DNA of 64,000 bases from Candidatus Bathyarchaeota archaeon. GTDB taxonomy: Archaea > Thermoproteota > Bathyarchaeia > Bathyarchaeales > Bathyarchaeaceae. Location of the stretch: assembly GCA_026967815.1 (NCBI GenBank), contig JAPUUO010000001.1:1-64000 (forward strand), written 5' to 3'. The position numbers and the translations under genes were made by a program. The notes below the pieces were generated by a model. It was not told the origin of the DNA and ran no database searches. It saw only the letters and a list, made by a program, of their open reading frames with translations. Position 1 is the first letter of the stretch, and every line of letters begins with the position of its first letter. Positions 41,101 through 48,202 of the stretch are shown in pieces.

Positions 41101-43757
41101 TGTTCCAGGGACGTGTGTCGCTGAGGTCATCGCAGAGCGGAGCGACGACTTCGAAGCCGTGCGGATGGATAGCCGGCAGCGACAACGAGTTCATCCCTGC
41201 CAAAAAGGGCGATGTCATAACCCTGAGCTGCTGGGTGTGCTGCGATAATCCCTCTGCCATTGACGGAGACGTAGTAGCGGAGATATATTGGCGCGACGCA
41301 GCCAAGCAGCGAATAGCCACGTCGGTCTATAACCACGCTTCTTTCATGCCGTCCGGGCCGGGGACTTGGACGCTCCGCTCTCTGACGAGCGATGTTGCTC
41401 CCGAGGGTACTGCGTATGCGGAACTGCGCTGCCAGCTGACGCAAAACGGCACGGTGTGGTTCAACGGCATCAAGGCGGAGTACGGCGCGAACACCGCTCC
41501 TGTATGGACTCCTTTTGCCGAGGGTACGGCTCTGGACGGCCAGTCTGTGACATACGCCAAATCGTCAACGGCATCCCAGCCGTCCGACTCGGCTTTCACG
41601 GCCACGAGCATCGGCCAGCTCGGACTCGCCCCGGGTGAATACATGTGGAGCAAGACGGAGGTAAGATACTCCGACGGCACGGTGACAAAGAGCTACATGG
41701 TGGCGCGTGTCGGCACGGACGGCACGGGCGGATTGCCGGGTGCTCCGGGCAAGGATGGCAAGACCACATACGTCCATTTCGCCTACGCAAATTCGGCTGA
41801 CGGCGTAAAGGACTTTTCCACAACGCCTTTCGCAGGGGCGAAATACCTCGGCACATGCTCGGATTTCAACCAGCCCGACCCGACCACTCCGTCAAGCTAC
41901 CAGTGGAGCGAATACAAGGGCTCGGACGCCGTGATATACGAAATCATACCGAGCGTAGACAAAATCACGCGCTCTTTCACGGGCGAGCTGTCAGCTTCAT
42001 CGGTAAGATGCTCGGTCTACAAGACCGTAGGCGGCACACGGACACTGACCGTAGAGAAATATCTTAGATACACGCGCTACCCCGACGGCGCGACAGGTGC
42101 GATGCCGCATCTGGGCATATCCGTAAACACCGTTGACATTCTTGACGACACTACCGAAGTAGTGTTCGAGCTTTACAACAGCTCCACGGAGCTTAACGAA
42201 GCAAACCTGCTTGACCGCGAGAGGGTGCTTGTGCTGACGGATGCCGCGGGGCTTGAAATCGGAGGCACGAACCTGCTGCGCAACTCGGCTGCTACAATAG
42301 AGCGGACGTACACCGATTACGGCGACCATTTCTTCCCATTGCCAGACCGCACGATACACATGGAGCAAGGGAAAGTCTACACAATATCCGCGCAGACCAA
42401 CGCGGAGTTCATAGACCCATCCAAGCACAGCAACGTCAACGGCGGTGTCCTCGGCTACTGGGTGTCGCTGTGGATAGTCTCGCCCTCTCCGCAGCCAACG
42501 GACGGCAGCGCGGTCAATATACTTGTGACAGGCGAGGACATGGCTTCGGACGGCAGCAAGGGACATGTGTTCAAGTGGCTCAAACCTACAGGCGACTATG
42601 TGCTTCGAGTCAACTTCTACGCTCCCGGCACATGGTGGGTCAAGAAGATAATGATTGAGCGCGGCAATGTGGCCTCTGCATGGTCTCCGAGTCCCGAGGA
42701 CATGGACTATCTGACCCGCGCCCTGCGCGAGAGCATCACCATGGACGGCGGTCTGCTGCTGGCCACTCTCATCAAGCTGGGCTACACAGACCCCGGCGGT
42801 CTGTACAAGGTGATGGCAGGTGTCAACGGCTCGTACACCTCTCCATCCGACATAGCTTTCTGGTCGGGAGGCGAGATGGTCGACAAACTGCCTCCGCAGT
42901 CCGTTGCCTCGGTGCAGGCCGCTTCGGAACTTGCGGCACAGGCAGAGGGAGCTACCTATGTGATGCGTATGAACGGCACCGGCTACATGGCCGACGGTGT
43001 GCTGCGCTTTGAAAAAAATCATATAGGGGTGGGCGACTCAGTGATACTCGACAACTCAGGGCTGCATCTGATGGACGGCGACAGCGAAAGACTTCGCATC
43101 GCCAACACCCCGATTGACGAAAAGTTCCTCAATGCGCAGTTAGGCAAAACTGAAATTTCCGCAGGACCCTTCTCTGGTAGGCTGGCTTTCGTGCGAAGGT
43201 ATTCGCCCCACGACAACGGCACGTTTTATCCACGTTCAGGCATGACCGTTGAACTATGGAGCGGCACTCTTACGAAGGACTCGTTCGTGTCATTGTCCGT
43301 ATCGTATTTTGACAACCTTGTCCGCGTAGGGAGCGATGTTGTCAATCCGTCTTGGTCCGCCCGTCCATACATTGAGGTGACAAGGGGGAACAAGTACACA
43401 CACTTTAAAAGCAGCAGCAGCACAGCAGCCAGCTTCACAGTCCCCGAGGATGATACATATTACATATTTCTGCGCATAGACCAGGACACATATACAGGCG
43501 GCTCGCCATCGGATCATAATTCAATAGATGTGGAGTACAGCTCAATCAAACTTGCAGGCTATTCCTCGCCTCCTACCTCGGTGGGACTCACCCTCGGAAA
43601 TAACGGATTCGCAGGGATATTTGACAAAATCGCCTTGATAGCCAACCCCGACGGCATAACCATGATGGCGGGGAACTACGGATTGAGACTGACACCAGCC
43701 AGAGGCATACAATACAACAAGACCGGTCTCGACACCGGGTGGACAAACCTCGTATAG
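35103..43757 (+). CDS. giant tail tip/fibre protein (receptor-binding)
   Basis: About 2884 residues. The N-terminal 750 residues look like a tail-tip (Tal/gpJ-like) hub. From about 1080 the protein is a string of beta modules punctuated by collagen-like Gly triplets ('GADGVDGTS', 'GTDGTNGTNGD', 'GLPGAPGKDG'). Three modules (about 1355-1500, 1970-2140, 2385-2535) share a pattern 'NLLRN ... W(T/S)P' typical of phage carbohydrate-binding modules; the first and third are close duplicates. The C-terminus lacks a chaperone. No ATG fits the frame: the first in-frame start is TTG 35103, whereas ATG 35093 reaches the frame only through a +1 shift at TCC TGA (35108-35113). Confidence 0.85.
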   Translation: MIPDIIKVGFPDYATLTHATVSLADMGEKSIATQIKIDAAVAPDFSHDWELRFQGERYIMPLRKPQGSKDNTTLNATIDLTFQHWAIYQLKRWMFFSLPDVETGSPSPDKWVVPLQLNLRDFCAVFARVLEYWYGDTITLDLNPAWKFKAEPSTVDISYSFIWDVLIKLYEIYAVRWFIEPTGDADHYVIRIGYPAVEVEHIFEYGFEGGLLKVERQVQSEEIRNMLLGRGGDKNLPLRYFKDKDPGNPKFSPDPDWVQELANIYFDRLRGATFRSYVQGWKAAHISEYPGYTAVGEDNAYAPWAYRKGYTDAKFDPVEYVKDDESILLYGPLLGALDDNDDFYPTIQGTGLDIAVDVEQILSDDVQQSSDATSVISDVKGGSLTQVIWHGTTASFVIPCGDFIVPPDSVGVLVTASTGASAYWWDWVKHDKKVFREQFAPNDFEILSTDIDVFDSAGNKLSSSVGIPPGAYTCRVRYEVINKMGQHVDLVTTISCNGLKLTTSASSKQWSNTFDIWVKNIWDSAPLPSESDAAYARRVWEPVLGDREGSEAKVLFTTGNLAVSDDYEFTIVEYPVPDSSKSYTSPDGVTHQSHWRIRLAKSDADLESTGVYVPSTKRQGAPGDRFVFIGTEMTHIPYVVDAERRLDDWKTDNLADFKDIRPTWVVTTDRVRLNNEGRPDALIGQLRIGNSIRLADSRFIQPVGDKAYETLYLQSLTITYREPSSDDAALNPDVEIVLGNDYAVSANPVSTMQGDISAIQQQLGSISNVEQIVRAVGDSLYLRKDGISDRSLSPTQFFSLLTSGDFRNGVVGGAGWGFFKDEDGNWVLETDRINVRSDLQVNNLVINQVSARGGMQIDTAASITITKVIETQLEYVCYFDQKNGSVANLFKVGDVAMSMVYDENWDTDANLVKAYRRRVTAVAPDSISLTKERDGDLRPSWWIDNGVNGSGVPSVGDVVVHFGNYNEKARQYVKVRDVVGGGYERFIDGLDSVNASGVEYFFVGRQAGMYGDRPRWFVGDTNGYIEWVNGHLDIKGRISVLSTIGGKPVGDYVSDAAKAEADKAKAELEASIKALQEQVDGVIESFSGFGAPSLTNFPAVEWTTDAERKAHDRDIYTDRTPYVDDATTPTSGHSWKWYYNTPTDYGWTKIADSDAVKALQMAQMSVRDSDVYFISHTSATSAPPLPVIGINGEITDAKGWSTSAPAWQQDKYIWQTTYTVKGDGSVSFTDPTCISGRNGKGIASITEQYYLSTSRDNPVGSSVGWTDRDHREQWTVGKYWWTRSKITYTDGTSEYIGEVCVTGADGVDGTSVLARYSSDLANWHPTMLATDIYMQTSSDGGKTWSPAVRMTGSDYTENLMLKTEERIELTYSTDGDHWSGWPDRTIHMEQGQTYTISGRTNAEAFTNVHTASIGLSRCVLWICSNPQSPQGEVNQVVSGTDMATDGSTGHTFVWTRPTGDYYLRTNFYSAGTWWVEKVKVEKGRNPSPVWTPNSSEMVGVDGRWQKMQWAKNNSETAAPTSGWQDTPLSALPGEYIWTRSGWVIPPATEPSSYGDAVRITGDAGSNGSDVYRLDLDNEMAAVAVRPDGGLDSNSVLPTANASVYKGATKLTSGVVFSIPQYDGVAGVSISPEGKVQVLGTVMSNVARITVQAVVDGLTLTTIMTVYKVKPGHDGASAKVVVVNADSQVFSYADDFSGSPSPSAIRITASVQGIASPAYSWSYKFPGDADFTAYGAETGAVLTLSPTWQQWGNRRSVTWRCTVDGVHDEVTVAKVSSGKNGTDGTDAYTVLLTNESHTFAGDESAALASSAECSVVAYKGAVQTAVTIGTVTGAPQGMSVQTANNGTTSAKITVSVTPSLKQRQGVLKIPVSVDGKSFTKDFSWSLALKGEAVTVDKGKSSVTYQTSTNYTTPPTGQWLTAVPSVPNGHYLWTRTIVAYTDGNSTTAYSVARQGVNGTDGTNGTNGDSYTNNILRNTDFREGGRHWWFMSNGVTAVDTSRVFQGRVSLRSSQSGATTSKPCGWIAGSDNEFIPAKKGDVITLSCWVCCDNPSAIDGDVVAEIYWRDAAKQRIATSVYNHASFMPSGPGTWTLRSLTSDVAPEGTAYAELRCQLTQNGTVWFNGIKAEYGANTAPVWTPFAEGTALDGQSVTYAKSSTASQPSDSAFTATSIGQLGLAPGEYMWSKTEVRYSDGTVTKSYMVARVGTDGTGGLPGAPGKDGKTTYVHFAYANSADGVKDFSTTPFAGAKYLGTCSDFNQPDPTTPSSYQWSEYKGSDAVIYEIIPSVDKITRSFTGELSASSVRCSVYKTVGGTRTLTVEKYLRYTRYPDGATGAMPHLGISVNTVDILDDTTEVVFELYNSSTELNEANLLDRERVLVLTDAAGLEIGGTNLLRNSAATIERTYTDYGDHFFPLPDRTIHMEQGKVYTISAQTNAEFIDPSKHSNVNGGVLGYWVSLWIVSPSPQPTDGSAVNILVTGEDMASDGSKGHVFKWLKPTGDYVLRVNFYAPGTWWVKKIMIERGNVASAWSPSPEDMDYLTRALRESITMDGGLLLATLIKLGYTDPGGLYKVMAGVNGSYTSPSDIAFWSGGEMVDKLPPQSVASVQAASELAAQAEGATYVMRMNGTGYMADGVLRFEKNHIGVGDSVILDNSGLHLMDGDSERLRIANTPIDEKFLNAQLGKTEISAGPFSGRLAFVRRYSPHDNGTFYPRSGMTVELWSGTLTKDSFVSLSVSYFDNLVRVGSDVVNPSWSARPYIEVTRGNKYTHFKSSSSTAASFTVPEDDTYYIFLRIDQDTYTGGSPSDHNSIDVEYSSIKLAGYSSPPTSVGLTLGNNGFAGIFDKIALIANPDGITMMAGNYGLRLTPARGIQYNKTGLDTGWTNLV

Positions 43758-43775
43758 TTACATCTCTTGACAACA

Positions 43776-43805
43776 AGAGGCGCAGGGATTTCTCCTTGCG
43801 CCTCT
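43776..43805 (+). terminator. terminator of the tail-tip operon
   Basis: AGAGGCGCA (43776-43784) pairs with TGCGCCTCT (43797-43805) around a 12-nt loop; the following sequence is moderately T-rich. It separates convergent operons. Confidence 0.7.
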
Positions 43806-43861
43806 GTAATTTGTAATTAAACTTGGAATTTGTCAATTCATGGATTGGTTGATTCCAAATT

Positions 43862-44215
43862 TCAGAACGGTAAGTCGTCGCCCCCCTGTGTCGGCTGTGT
43901 GGGTTGTGCCGGAGCAGACTGCGGTTGCGGAGTGGGTTGCTGTGTCGGGGTCGCTTTCCACGCCGACGCGCTCATACATGTGCGCCCATTGTATTCTCTT
44001 GTGGAGAAATCAATCTCCACTTCATACTCCACGCCCTGCTTGATGTCCAGTTGTTCGATTTTATCGCCCATTACGTCAAACAGCACGGACTTGGGATATT
44101 GTTCGTTTGAGTTGTCGTACTGCAAGATGTAGGACGCTCTGCGCCACTCCTTGCCATTCTTGCTTGTGCCGCTTGCCACTGGCATTGCGGCGGTAATGAT
44201 GCCCTTAAAAGTCAT
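43862..44215 (-). CDS. single-stranded DNA-binding-like protein (DUF3127)
   Basis: The 117-residue protein has an OB-fold pattern ('FKGIITAAMPVASGTSKNGK', 'SYILQYDN', 'SVLFDVMG') as in the DUF3127 family of Bacteroidetes. A Pro/Gln-rich linker follows, and then an acidic tip 'GGDDLPF', like the C-terminal peptide of SSB that recruits partner proteins. It is the last gene of the long early operon and probably coats ssDNA in replication or recombination. Confidence 0.85.
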   Translation of the reverse strand: MTFKGIITAAMPVASGTSKNGKEWRRASYILQYDNSNEQYPKSVLFDVMGDKIEQLDIKQGVEYEVEIDFSTREYNGRTCMSASAWKATPTQQPTPQPQSAPAQPTQPTQGGDDLPF

Positions 44216-44453
44216 TGTTGGTTGTTGGTTTTGGTTGATTATTAAATTTGTTTACATACTCTTTCTTCGGCGCGAAGCCAAGTATCTGCTTCGGTTTGAT
44301 TTCGTCCACCTCGCGTATCTTATCCGCCGTGCAGACGATGTAACGTGTCTTGAACAGCGTCTTGCGATACGCCTTGACGTAGCCGACACGATGGAATTTA
44401 GACCCATCGCGGTAGACGTAATACTCAATTCTGTCATTCAAATTGTAGTCCAT
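44205..44453 (-). CDS. hypothetical protein
   Basis: The 82-residue basic protein has a beta-rich core ('LNDRIEYYVYRDGSKFHRVGYV') and overlaps the SSB-like gene by 11 bp. The overlap suggests coupled translation. Family unknown. Confidence 0.55.
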   Translation of the reverse strand: MDYNLNDRIEYYVYRDGSKFHRVGYVKAYRKTLFKTRYIVCTADKIREVDEIKPKQILGFAPKKEYVNKFNNQPKPTTNNDF

Positions 44454-45402
44454 TGTTAGTTATTGGATTGGTTTGTTTTCTTTCCAATAAAGCAATCACC
44501 TCGTCCGATACAATGCGGTTGTGGTTGTAATGTCCCTCCCGGCGTTGGGGCTTGCCCTTTCGGTATCTGTGGCTATTCATTACAATATAGTTAATATCAA
44601 GCCCCATGCACAGAAACTTTGATGTGCTTTGGTTGCTAATCCCCGTTATTCGACTAAACTCTGAAACACTTAATCGCTTGCCCTTATAAATAACATACGA
44701 ATTTCTCCGCGTGTTATTCATCTGTTCAATCATTGTCGCCCAACGACAATTTTCGGGGCAGTAGTCGCCGTTTACATCTATGCGGTCGATTGAATATTCT
44801 TTGCCGGGACGCTCGCCCATGTCACTCACGAAATTTTCAAATCCATTATCCCCATTCCAACGGTCGCAAACTTTGATGCCACGTCCACCGTAATATTTAT
44901 AGGCGTGTTTATTCGGGTTGTTGCACCTTCTTCTCATATCCATCCAAATTTGATAAAGAGGATGTTCAGCAATCCGCTCTGCAAAGTCAGATGAGGCACT
45001 GCGTCTATTCTTTCTACCATTCTCAGCTACCATTGCAATTCGTTCTTTGGTACGGAACAAACATCCACATGATTTAGTATGTCCGGTTTTTAGGCAACGC
45101 GCGCTTGTCGTTATGTGCCCTCCACAGTCGCATTTGCATTTCCAATACGACCCTGTCCCTTTCTTTATGTTGTCTTTCTCAATAACGGTAAGCAATCCGA
45201 AACGCATACCTATAAGGTTGGGAGTGTTACAATCCTTGCAGTGGCGCGTCTTGCCTATGTACTCTCTCCGAATAATAAACTCTTTGTTGCATATAGGACA
45301 TAGACACAAATATCGCCTCATGTGTCCTTTATCGCAGCCCAAGTCTGCCAGTAATTTCACTCCGTTGTACGTTTCGCCAACTTTAATATCTCGCCATGTC
45401 AT
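44434..45402 (-). CDS. AP2/HNH-type endonuclease-like protein
   Basis: The 322-residue protein carries Cys-rich zinc modules ('CLCPICNKEF', 'CKDCNTPN', 'CKCDCGGH') and a segment 'GMRFGLLTVIEK' typical of phage AP2-like proteins. The nuclease-like core is 'PLYQIWMDMRRRCNNPN', 'YYGGRGIKVCDRW' and 'SIDRIDVNGDYCPENCRWAT'. A C-terminal HTH 'LSVSEFSRITGISNQSTSKF' follows. It is likely a mobile free-standing endonuclease. Directly upstream lies a structured RNA with its own promoter, and the gene overlaps the next one by 20 bp. Confidence 0.8.
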   Translation of the reverse strand: MTWRDIKVGETYNGVKLLADLGCDKGHMRRYLCLCPICNKEFIIRREYIGKTRHCKDCNTPNLIGMRFGLLTVIEKDNIKKGTGSYWKCKCDCGGHITTSARCLKTGHTKSCGCLFRTKERIAMVAENGRKNRRSASSDFAERIAEHPLYQIWMDMRRRCNNPNKHAYKYYGGRGIKVCDRWNGDNGFENFVSDMGERPGKEYSIDRIDVNGDYCPENCRWATMIEQMNNTRRNSYVIYKGKRLSVSEFSRITGISNQSTSKFLCMGLDINYIVMNSHRYRKGKPQRREGHYNHNRIVSDEVIALLERKQTNPITNNGLQFE

Positions 45403-45428
45403 ATTGTCTATTTATTAGTTGTAGACAC

Positions 45429-45597
45429 AAAAAGCGGTGTCATTTGCGCTGTTCCAAGATGATAGCACCCCGAAAGGCGTTAATCTTACGCAATGACACC
45501 GCCGTATGCGGATATAGTAAGGGCATAAAAATAGCCCAAACAATATGTTGAGCGATAACCGTCGCCCATCGGAGTAGGTTACTACCATCTTGGAACA
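45429..45597 (-). ncRNA. structured RNA with pseudoknot topology
   Basis: From the promoter at 45601-45632 a transcript would begin near 45594. Arm A (45597-45586) is complementary over 12 bp to A' (45461-45450). Arm B (45502-45489) pairs over 14 bp, with one bulge, with B' (45448-45434), which is followed by U5 (45433-45429). The order is A, B, A', B', so the helices cross. Small hairpins fill the A-B interval, for example GGGCGA/TCGCTC and GGGC/GCCC. No convincing reading frame is present. B/B'/U5 looks like the terminator. I recognise no known RNA family. Confidence 0.65.
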
Positions 45598-45600
45598 CTG

Positions 45601-45632
45601 CAAATTTACGAATTATTTTCGACATAGCCAAA
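45601..45632 (-). promoter_or_regulatory. promoter of the structured RNA
   Basis: TTTG (45632-45629), 20 nt, TAAATTTG (45608-45601) is a perfect consensus on the minus strand. It lies at the very 3' end of the upstream gene, 30 bp before the RNA. Confidence 0.8.
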
Positions 45633-45633
45633 T

Positions 45634-46341
45634 TTAATTGGGGCATTTCCCGCTCAGAATATCCTCCATACGGACATCGTTCTTGCTATCAAGTTCATCT
45701 ATTACGTCTTGCGGAACGTCAAGCAACTTGCAGGGGTCGTATTTGAATCCGTGTTCCTCCGCATAGGCTCTTGCCCGACAATATGAGCAATCATCGAATA
45801 TGCGCCCCTCCAACACTTGCGTTTCCACAAAGGCACGATACCGACATTCTGACTTACAACGAGCCATAAGCACCCTTACGGGTTTTATCTGCTGTTCCTC
45901 GTCCTCCTTAATCAGTTTCAGCTTGACGGCAATATCGGCAATCAGTTTAATCGTTTCGGGGTCTAAGTCCTCGCCCTTTTCCATAAGCGACAGCGCACGG
46001 TTCACAAGCACTTTGAGGGCGTTGTCCTTGCGAGAGTCGTTGATTACATCGCTCGTCGCAATCTTTACCGTCCCCTTTGTCAATGCCTCCAAATGCGCCC
46101 TCATAGCGTCCATGTATGCAATATTATTCGGATGCGAGAAAAACATCCGGCACTCTCGCTGACCGGCTTTATTCAGTTTGCCGTTTCTGTCGCATAGTTC
46201 AGGATGGAACAGCGCGTATGCTGTCGCATTAGAGCAAGCGTAGAGAAGCGGAAAGACCAAGATGTCTTTCTCCAATTTGCTCTGCTTGAAATCGTCGTTG
46301 TTCGCCGGACGGTGGAACTGAATCTTTTCTGTTTCTGCCAT
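45634..46341 (-). CDS. hypothetical Cys-containing protein (possible small terminase)
   Basis: The start at 46341 (MAETEKIQFHRP) gives 235 residues; the frame is open to 46380 but would overlap its neighbour. A helical N-terminal half ('LEKDILVFPLLYACSNATAY', 'RMFFSHPNNIAYMDAMRAH') and 'VINDSRKDNALKVLVNRAL' loosely recall a DNA-binding terminase small subunit. A C-terminal region holds 'CKSEC' and 'CSYCRA', which may bind zinc. The identification is speculative. Confidence 0.6.
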   Translation of the reverse strand: MAETEKIQFHRPANNDDFKQSKLEKDILVFPLLYACSNATAYALFHPELCDRNGKLNKAGQRECRMFFSHPNNIAYMDAMRAHLEALTKGTVKIATSDVINDSRKDNALKVLVNRALSLMEKGEDLDPETIKLIADIAVKLKLIKEDEEQQIKPVRVLMARCKSECRYRAFVETQVLEGRIFDDCSYCRARAYAEEHGFKYDPCKLLDVPQDVIDELDSKNDVRMEDILSGKCPN

Positions 46342-46342
46342 A

Positions 46343-46624
46343 TCACACACAATAAATTCTAAGTTTTCGTATAGCCGCATCTATCAGTTTTCCCACAACA
46401 TATGGAGGCGGCATTTTTAGTTTGTCAGAGTTGCTTCTGCGCCACTTCTGCAAATAGTGAAGTCCATAAATTACCGCATCGTGTCCGATTCTGTTGTGGT
46501 CTAACTCGCATTGGTCACCACAACGCATCGAATCGCACCGCAGTTTGCAGTAGCCGATACCGTTAATATCTTCGTCTTGCAGGAAACAGCATTCTCCGCA
46601 ATAAGGGGTATTGTGGTTGGTCAT
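46343..46624 (-). CDS. small Cys-rich protein
   Basis: The 93-residue protein has a cluster of seven Cys in its first 40 residues ('CGECCFLQD', 'YCKLRCDSMRCGDQC'), probably a metal-binding module. A helical C-terminus follows. It overlaps the DUF1064 gene by 4 bp. The role is unknown. Confidence 0.6.
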   Translation of the reverse strand: MTNHNTPYCGECCFLQDEDINGIGYCKLRCDSMRCGDQCELDHNRIGHDAVIYGLHYLQKWRRSNSDKLKMPPPYVVGKLIDAAIRKLRIYCV

Positions 46625-47031
46625 ATATCTTCATTTGCTTTATACACTAATCTCACGTCAATATCGTGGAAATACTTCATCATTTTGAGGCGTAATGGCA
46701 CGTCACGACTTAGAAGCAACGGTGAGGACTTGACATCCTCCACAATCAACTCACCATCTTTTATATACGAGAAATCCGCCGTATAATGTATGGGTAACAT
46801 CACCGTCCGCTCGCAGATTTTATCCTTTGTTTTAAGGTGCTTGACATACTGCTCTTTTTTCGCAGGGAGCAACTCCCAACGAGGCTGTAAGGTCAGCTCG
46901 CTTATAAGCCCATTCTCCTGCGCCTCTTTCAGCACAAGATAGCGTTTGCCCTCCTTGGTGGAGTCAAAGGTTATGCCGTCAATCACGACTTTCTTATTCC
47001 GATACTTATTCTTTGCCGCTTCCATCTTCAA
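46621..47031 (-). CDS. DUF1064 family nuclease-like protein
   Basis: The 136-residue protein shows the DUF1064 outline: 'NKYRNKKVVIDGITFDSTKEGKRYLVLKEAQ' (shown in two parts around the E of 'SKxEGxRY'), 'LQPRWEL', 'HYTADFSYI' and 'IVEDVKSSP'. These elements form a PD-(D/E)xK core with D, ExK. Family members are phage endonucleases related to Holliday-junction resolvases. An alternative Met lies two codons downstream. It is packed between small early genes. Confidence 0.82.
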   Translation of the reverse strand: MKMEAAKNKYRNKKVVIDGITFDSTKEGKRYLVLKEAQENGLISELTLQPRWELLPAKKEQYVKHLKTKDKICERTVMLPIHYTADFSYIKDGELIVEDVKSSPLLLSRDVPLRLKMMKYFHDIDVRLVYKANEDI

Positions 47032-47371
47032 TCCATTTGGGTACGAGATAGGGATAGCGTTTATCGCCTATAATCAAATGCGTTGTTTGGGAGGAGAAAT
47101 CTACCTCAAATCGCGCATGGTATTTAACCAACAGCTCTTTCAGTTCCGAGAGAAAAGCGGTCTTGGGGTCTATCGGTTCTAAATTGCAAGCACATATAAA
47201 ATGTTCTGTCATTTCACCGCTTTCCACGTTTTTCATCCTTATTCGGCAAAAACCTTTATTGTCCTCGTCCGCTGACACTTCGCCCACACAACCCTTTTCA
47301 AAGGTTATGTAGTCAAAGCACACGGTTCTTCTCATACGGGCTTTATCGCCTTTCTTTAATTTCTTATCCAT
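47006..47371 (-). CDS. hypothetical protein
   Basis: The 121-residue protein has a KOW/SH3-like start ('LKKGDKARMRRTVCFDYITF') and a beta-rich centre, then 'THLIIGDKRYPYLVPKW'. It overlaps both neighbours (26 bp and 8 bp). The function is unknown. Confidence 0.6.
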   Translation of the reverse strand: MDKKLKKGDKARMRRTVCFDYITFEKGCVGEVSADEDNKGFCRIRMKNVESGEMTEHFICACNLEPIDPKTAFLSELKELLVKYHARFEVDFSSQTTHLIIGDKRYPYLVPKWIEDGSGKE

Positions 47372-47564
47372 ATCTTTCCATTAAAGCGTTAAACAATCTG
47401 ACATGAAAGGTTTTGATTGGCTTACACTCTACGCCCAAATGCTTGCTTATCCGCTCTCTCAACTCGGCATTACTTATGAATAATGCGTCATAATCGTAGC
47501 CCATCTCTCGCTGTCGTTTGACATATTGGGCGGCATCGCGGCATATCTCCTCAGTGGACTTCAT
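47364..47564 (-). CDS. small helical hypothetical protein
   Basis: The 66-residue protein is helical and basic, with an HTH-like 'NAELRERISKHLGVECKPIK' stretch. It overlaps the next gene by 8 bp. It may bind DNA, but evidence is slight. Confidence 0.55.
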   Translation of the reverse strand: MKSTEEICRDAAQYVKRQREMGYDYDALFISNAELRERISKHLGVECKPIKTFHVRLFNALMERYG

Positions 47565-47577
47565 TGCTTATTTGTAA

Positions 47578-47856
47578 TCATTCTAAATTAGATGTTTTGC
47601 TTCTCAGTTTAATTGTCATTGGCTCGAAACCGACACCTCTTTGTATTTCACCGCCGAATCCATTATGCGATAATTCGTTGAGCAATGCCCAATAATGGAG
47701 TAACGGAGTGCCCTTATGCTTTTCAATTATCGCCCAAGCAGTCAGTTGTTGCTCGGGTGTAAGGCGGCTCATATCAAACCGCACCTCAACAGACCAATCA
47801 AACTTTTGATTTGGGTCGTACTCGATTATGCCCTTTCCGTTAATAATCGTTTTCAT
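47578..47856 (-). CDS. hypothetical protein
   Basis: ATG 47856 gives 92 residues and a 4-bp overlap with the upstream gene; the frame is open to 47883. The protein has a beta-hairpin start ('TIINGKGIIEYDPN') and a helix 'LTPEQQLTAWAIIEKHKGTP'. No family is recognised. Confidence 0.55.
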   Translation of the reverse strand: MKTIINGKGIIEYDPNQKFDWSVEVRFDMSRLTPEQQLTAWAIIEKHKGTPLLHYWALLNELSHNGFGGEIQRGVGFEPMTIKLRSKTSNLE

Positions 47857-48200
47857 TCTTCGCTTACCTCCACAATGATACACTGCTCCTTGTCAATACC
47901 ATCTTTCCCTATCCCCTCCACGACAGCCCACGCCTCCCAACGCTCCATCAGCTTTGCGATTGTCATACTCTCGCCATAAATGCTGCGGAGCATAAAGGTA
48001 AATTCGGGCGAGTTGATGCGGAAACGGCAGATGTTGGTGATTACGCGCTTGTCCTTTCGCCATTCGCAATGGAATTGCACCACGTCGCCGATTTTCGCAG
48101 CTTGCAATGTTTGGTTACAGTAGAGTCCTATCGGTAGTACAACTTGTGCCACACTTCTCGTCTGAGGGGTAGGGTGCTGTATCTTTATAGGTCGGGGCAT
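47853..48200 (-). CDS. hypothetical protein
   Basis: The 115-residue protein has a Pro-rich start and a core 'IGDVVQFHCEWRKDKRVITN', then a helical 'ESMTIAKLMERWEAWAVVEG'. The spacing to the methyltransferase gene is 2 bp. The role is unknown. Confidence 0.55.
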   Translation of the reverse strand: MPRPIKIQHPTPQTRSVAQVVLPIGLYCNQTLQAAKIGDVVQFHCEWRKDKRVITNICRFRINSPEFTFMLRSIYGESMTIAKLMERWEAWAVVEGIGKDGIDKEQCIIVEVSEE

Positions 48201-48202
48201 AT

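Noticed and set aside
35366..43517. Long open frames on the minus strand of the tail-tip gene
   Set aside because: They lie entirely opposite a 2884-codon gene, have Arg/His/Ala-rich compositions typical of antisense shadows, and show no promoter or domain.
44434..45600. HEARO/omegaRNA-IscB system (structured RNA next to an HNH-type gene)
   Set aside because: The gene has Cys-rich zinc modules and an AP2/HNH-like core, but no RuvC motifs or bridge helix of IscB, and the RNA is not of omegaRNA size or layout.
45415..45646. Two short minus-strand reading frames over the structured RNA
   Set aside because: Neither fits the predicted start of transcription with a good start codon, both cover the exact complementary arms, and their compositions look random.
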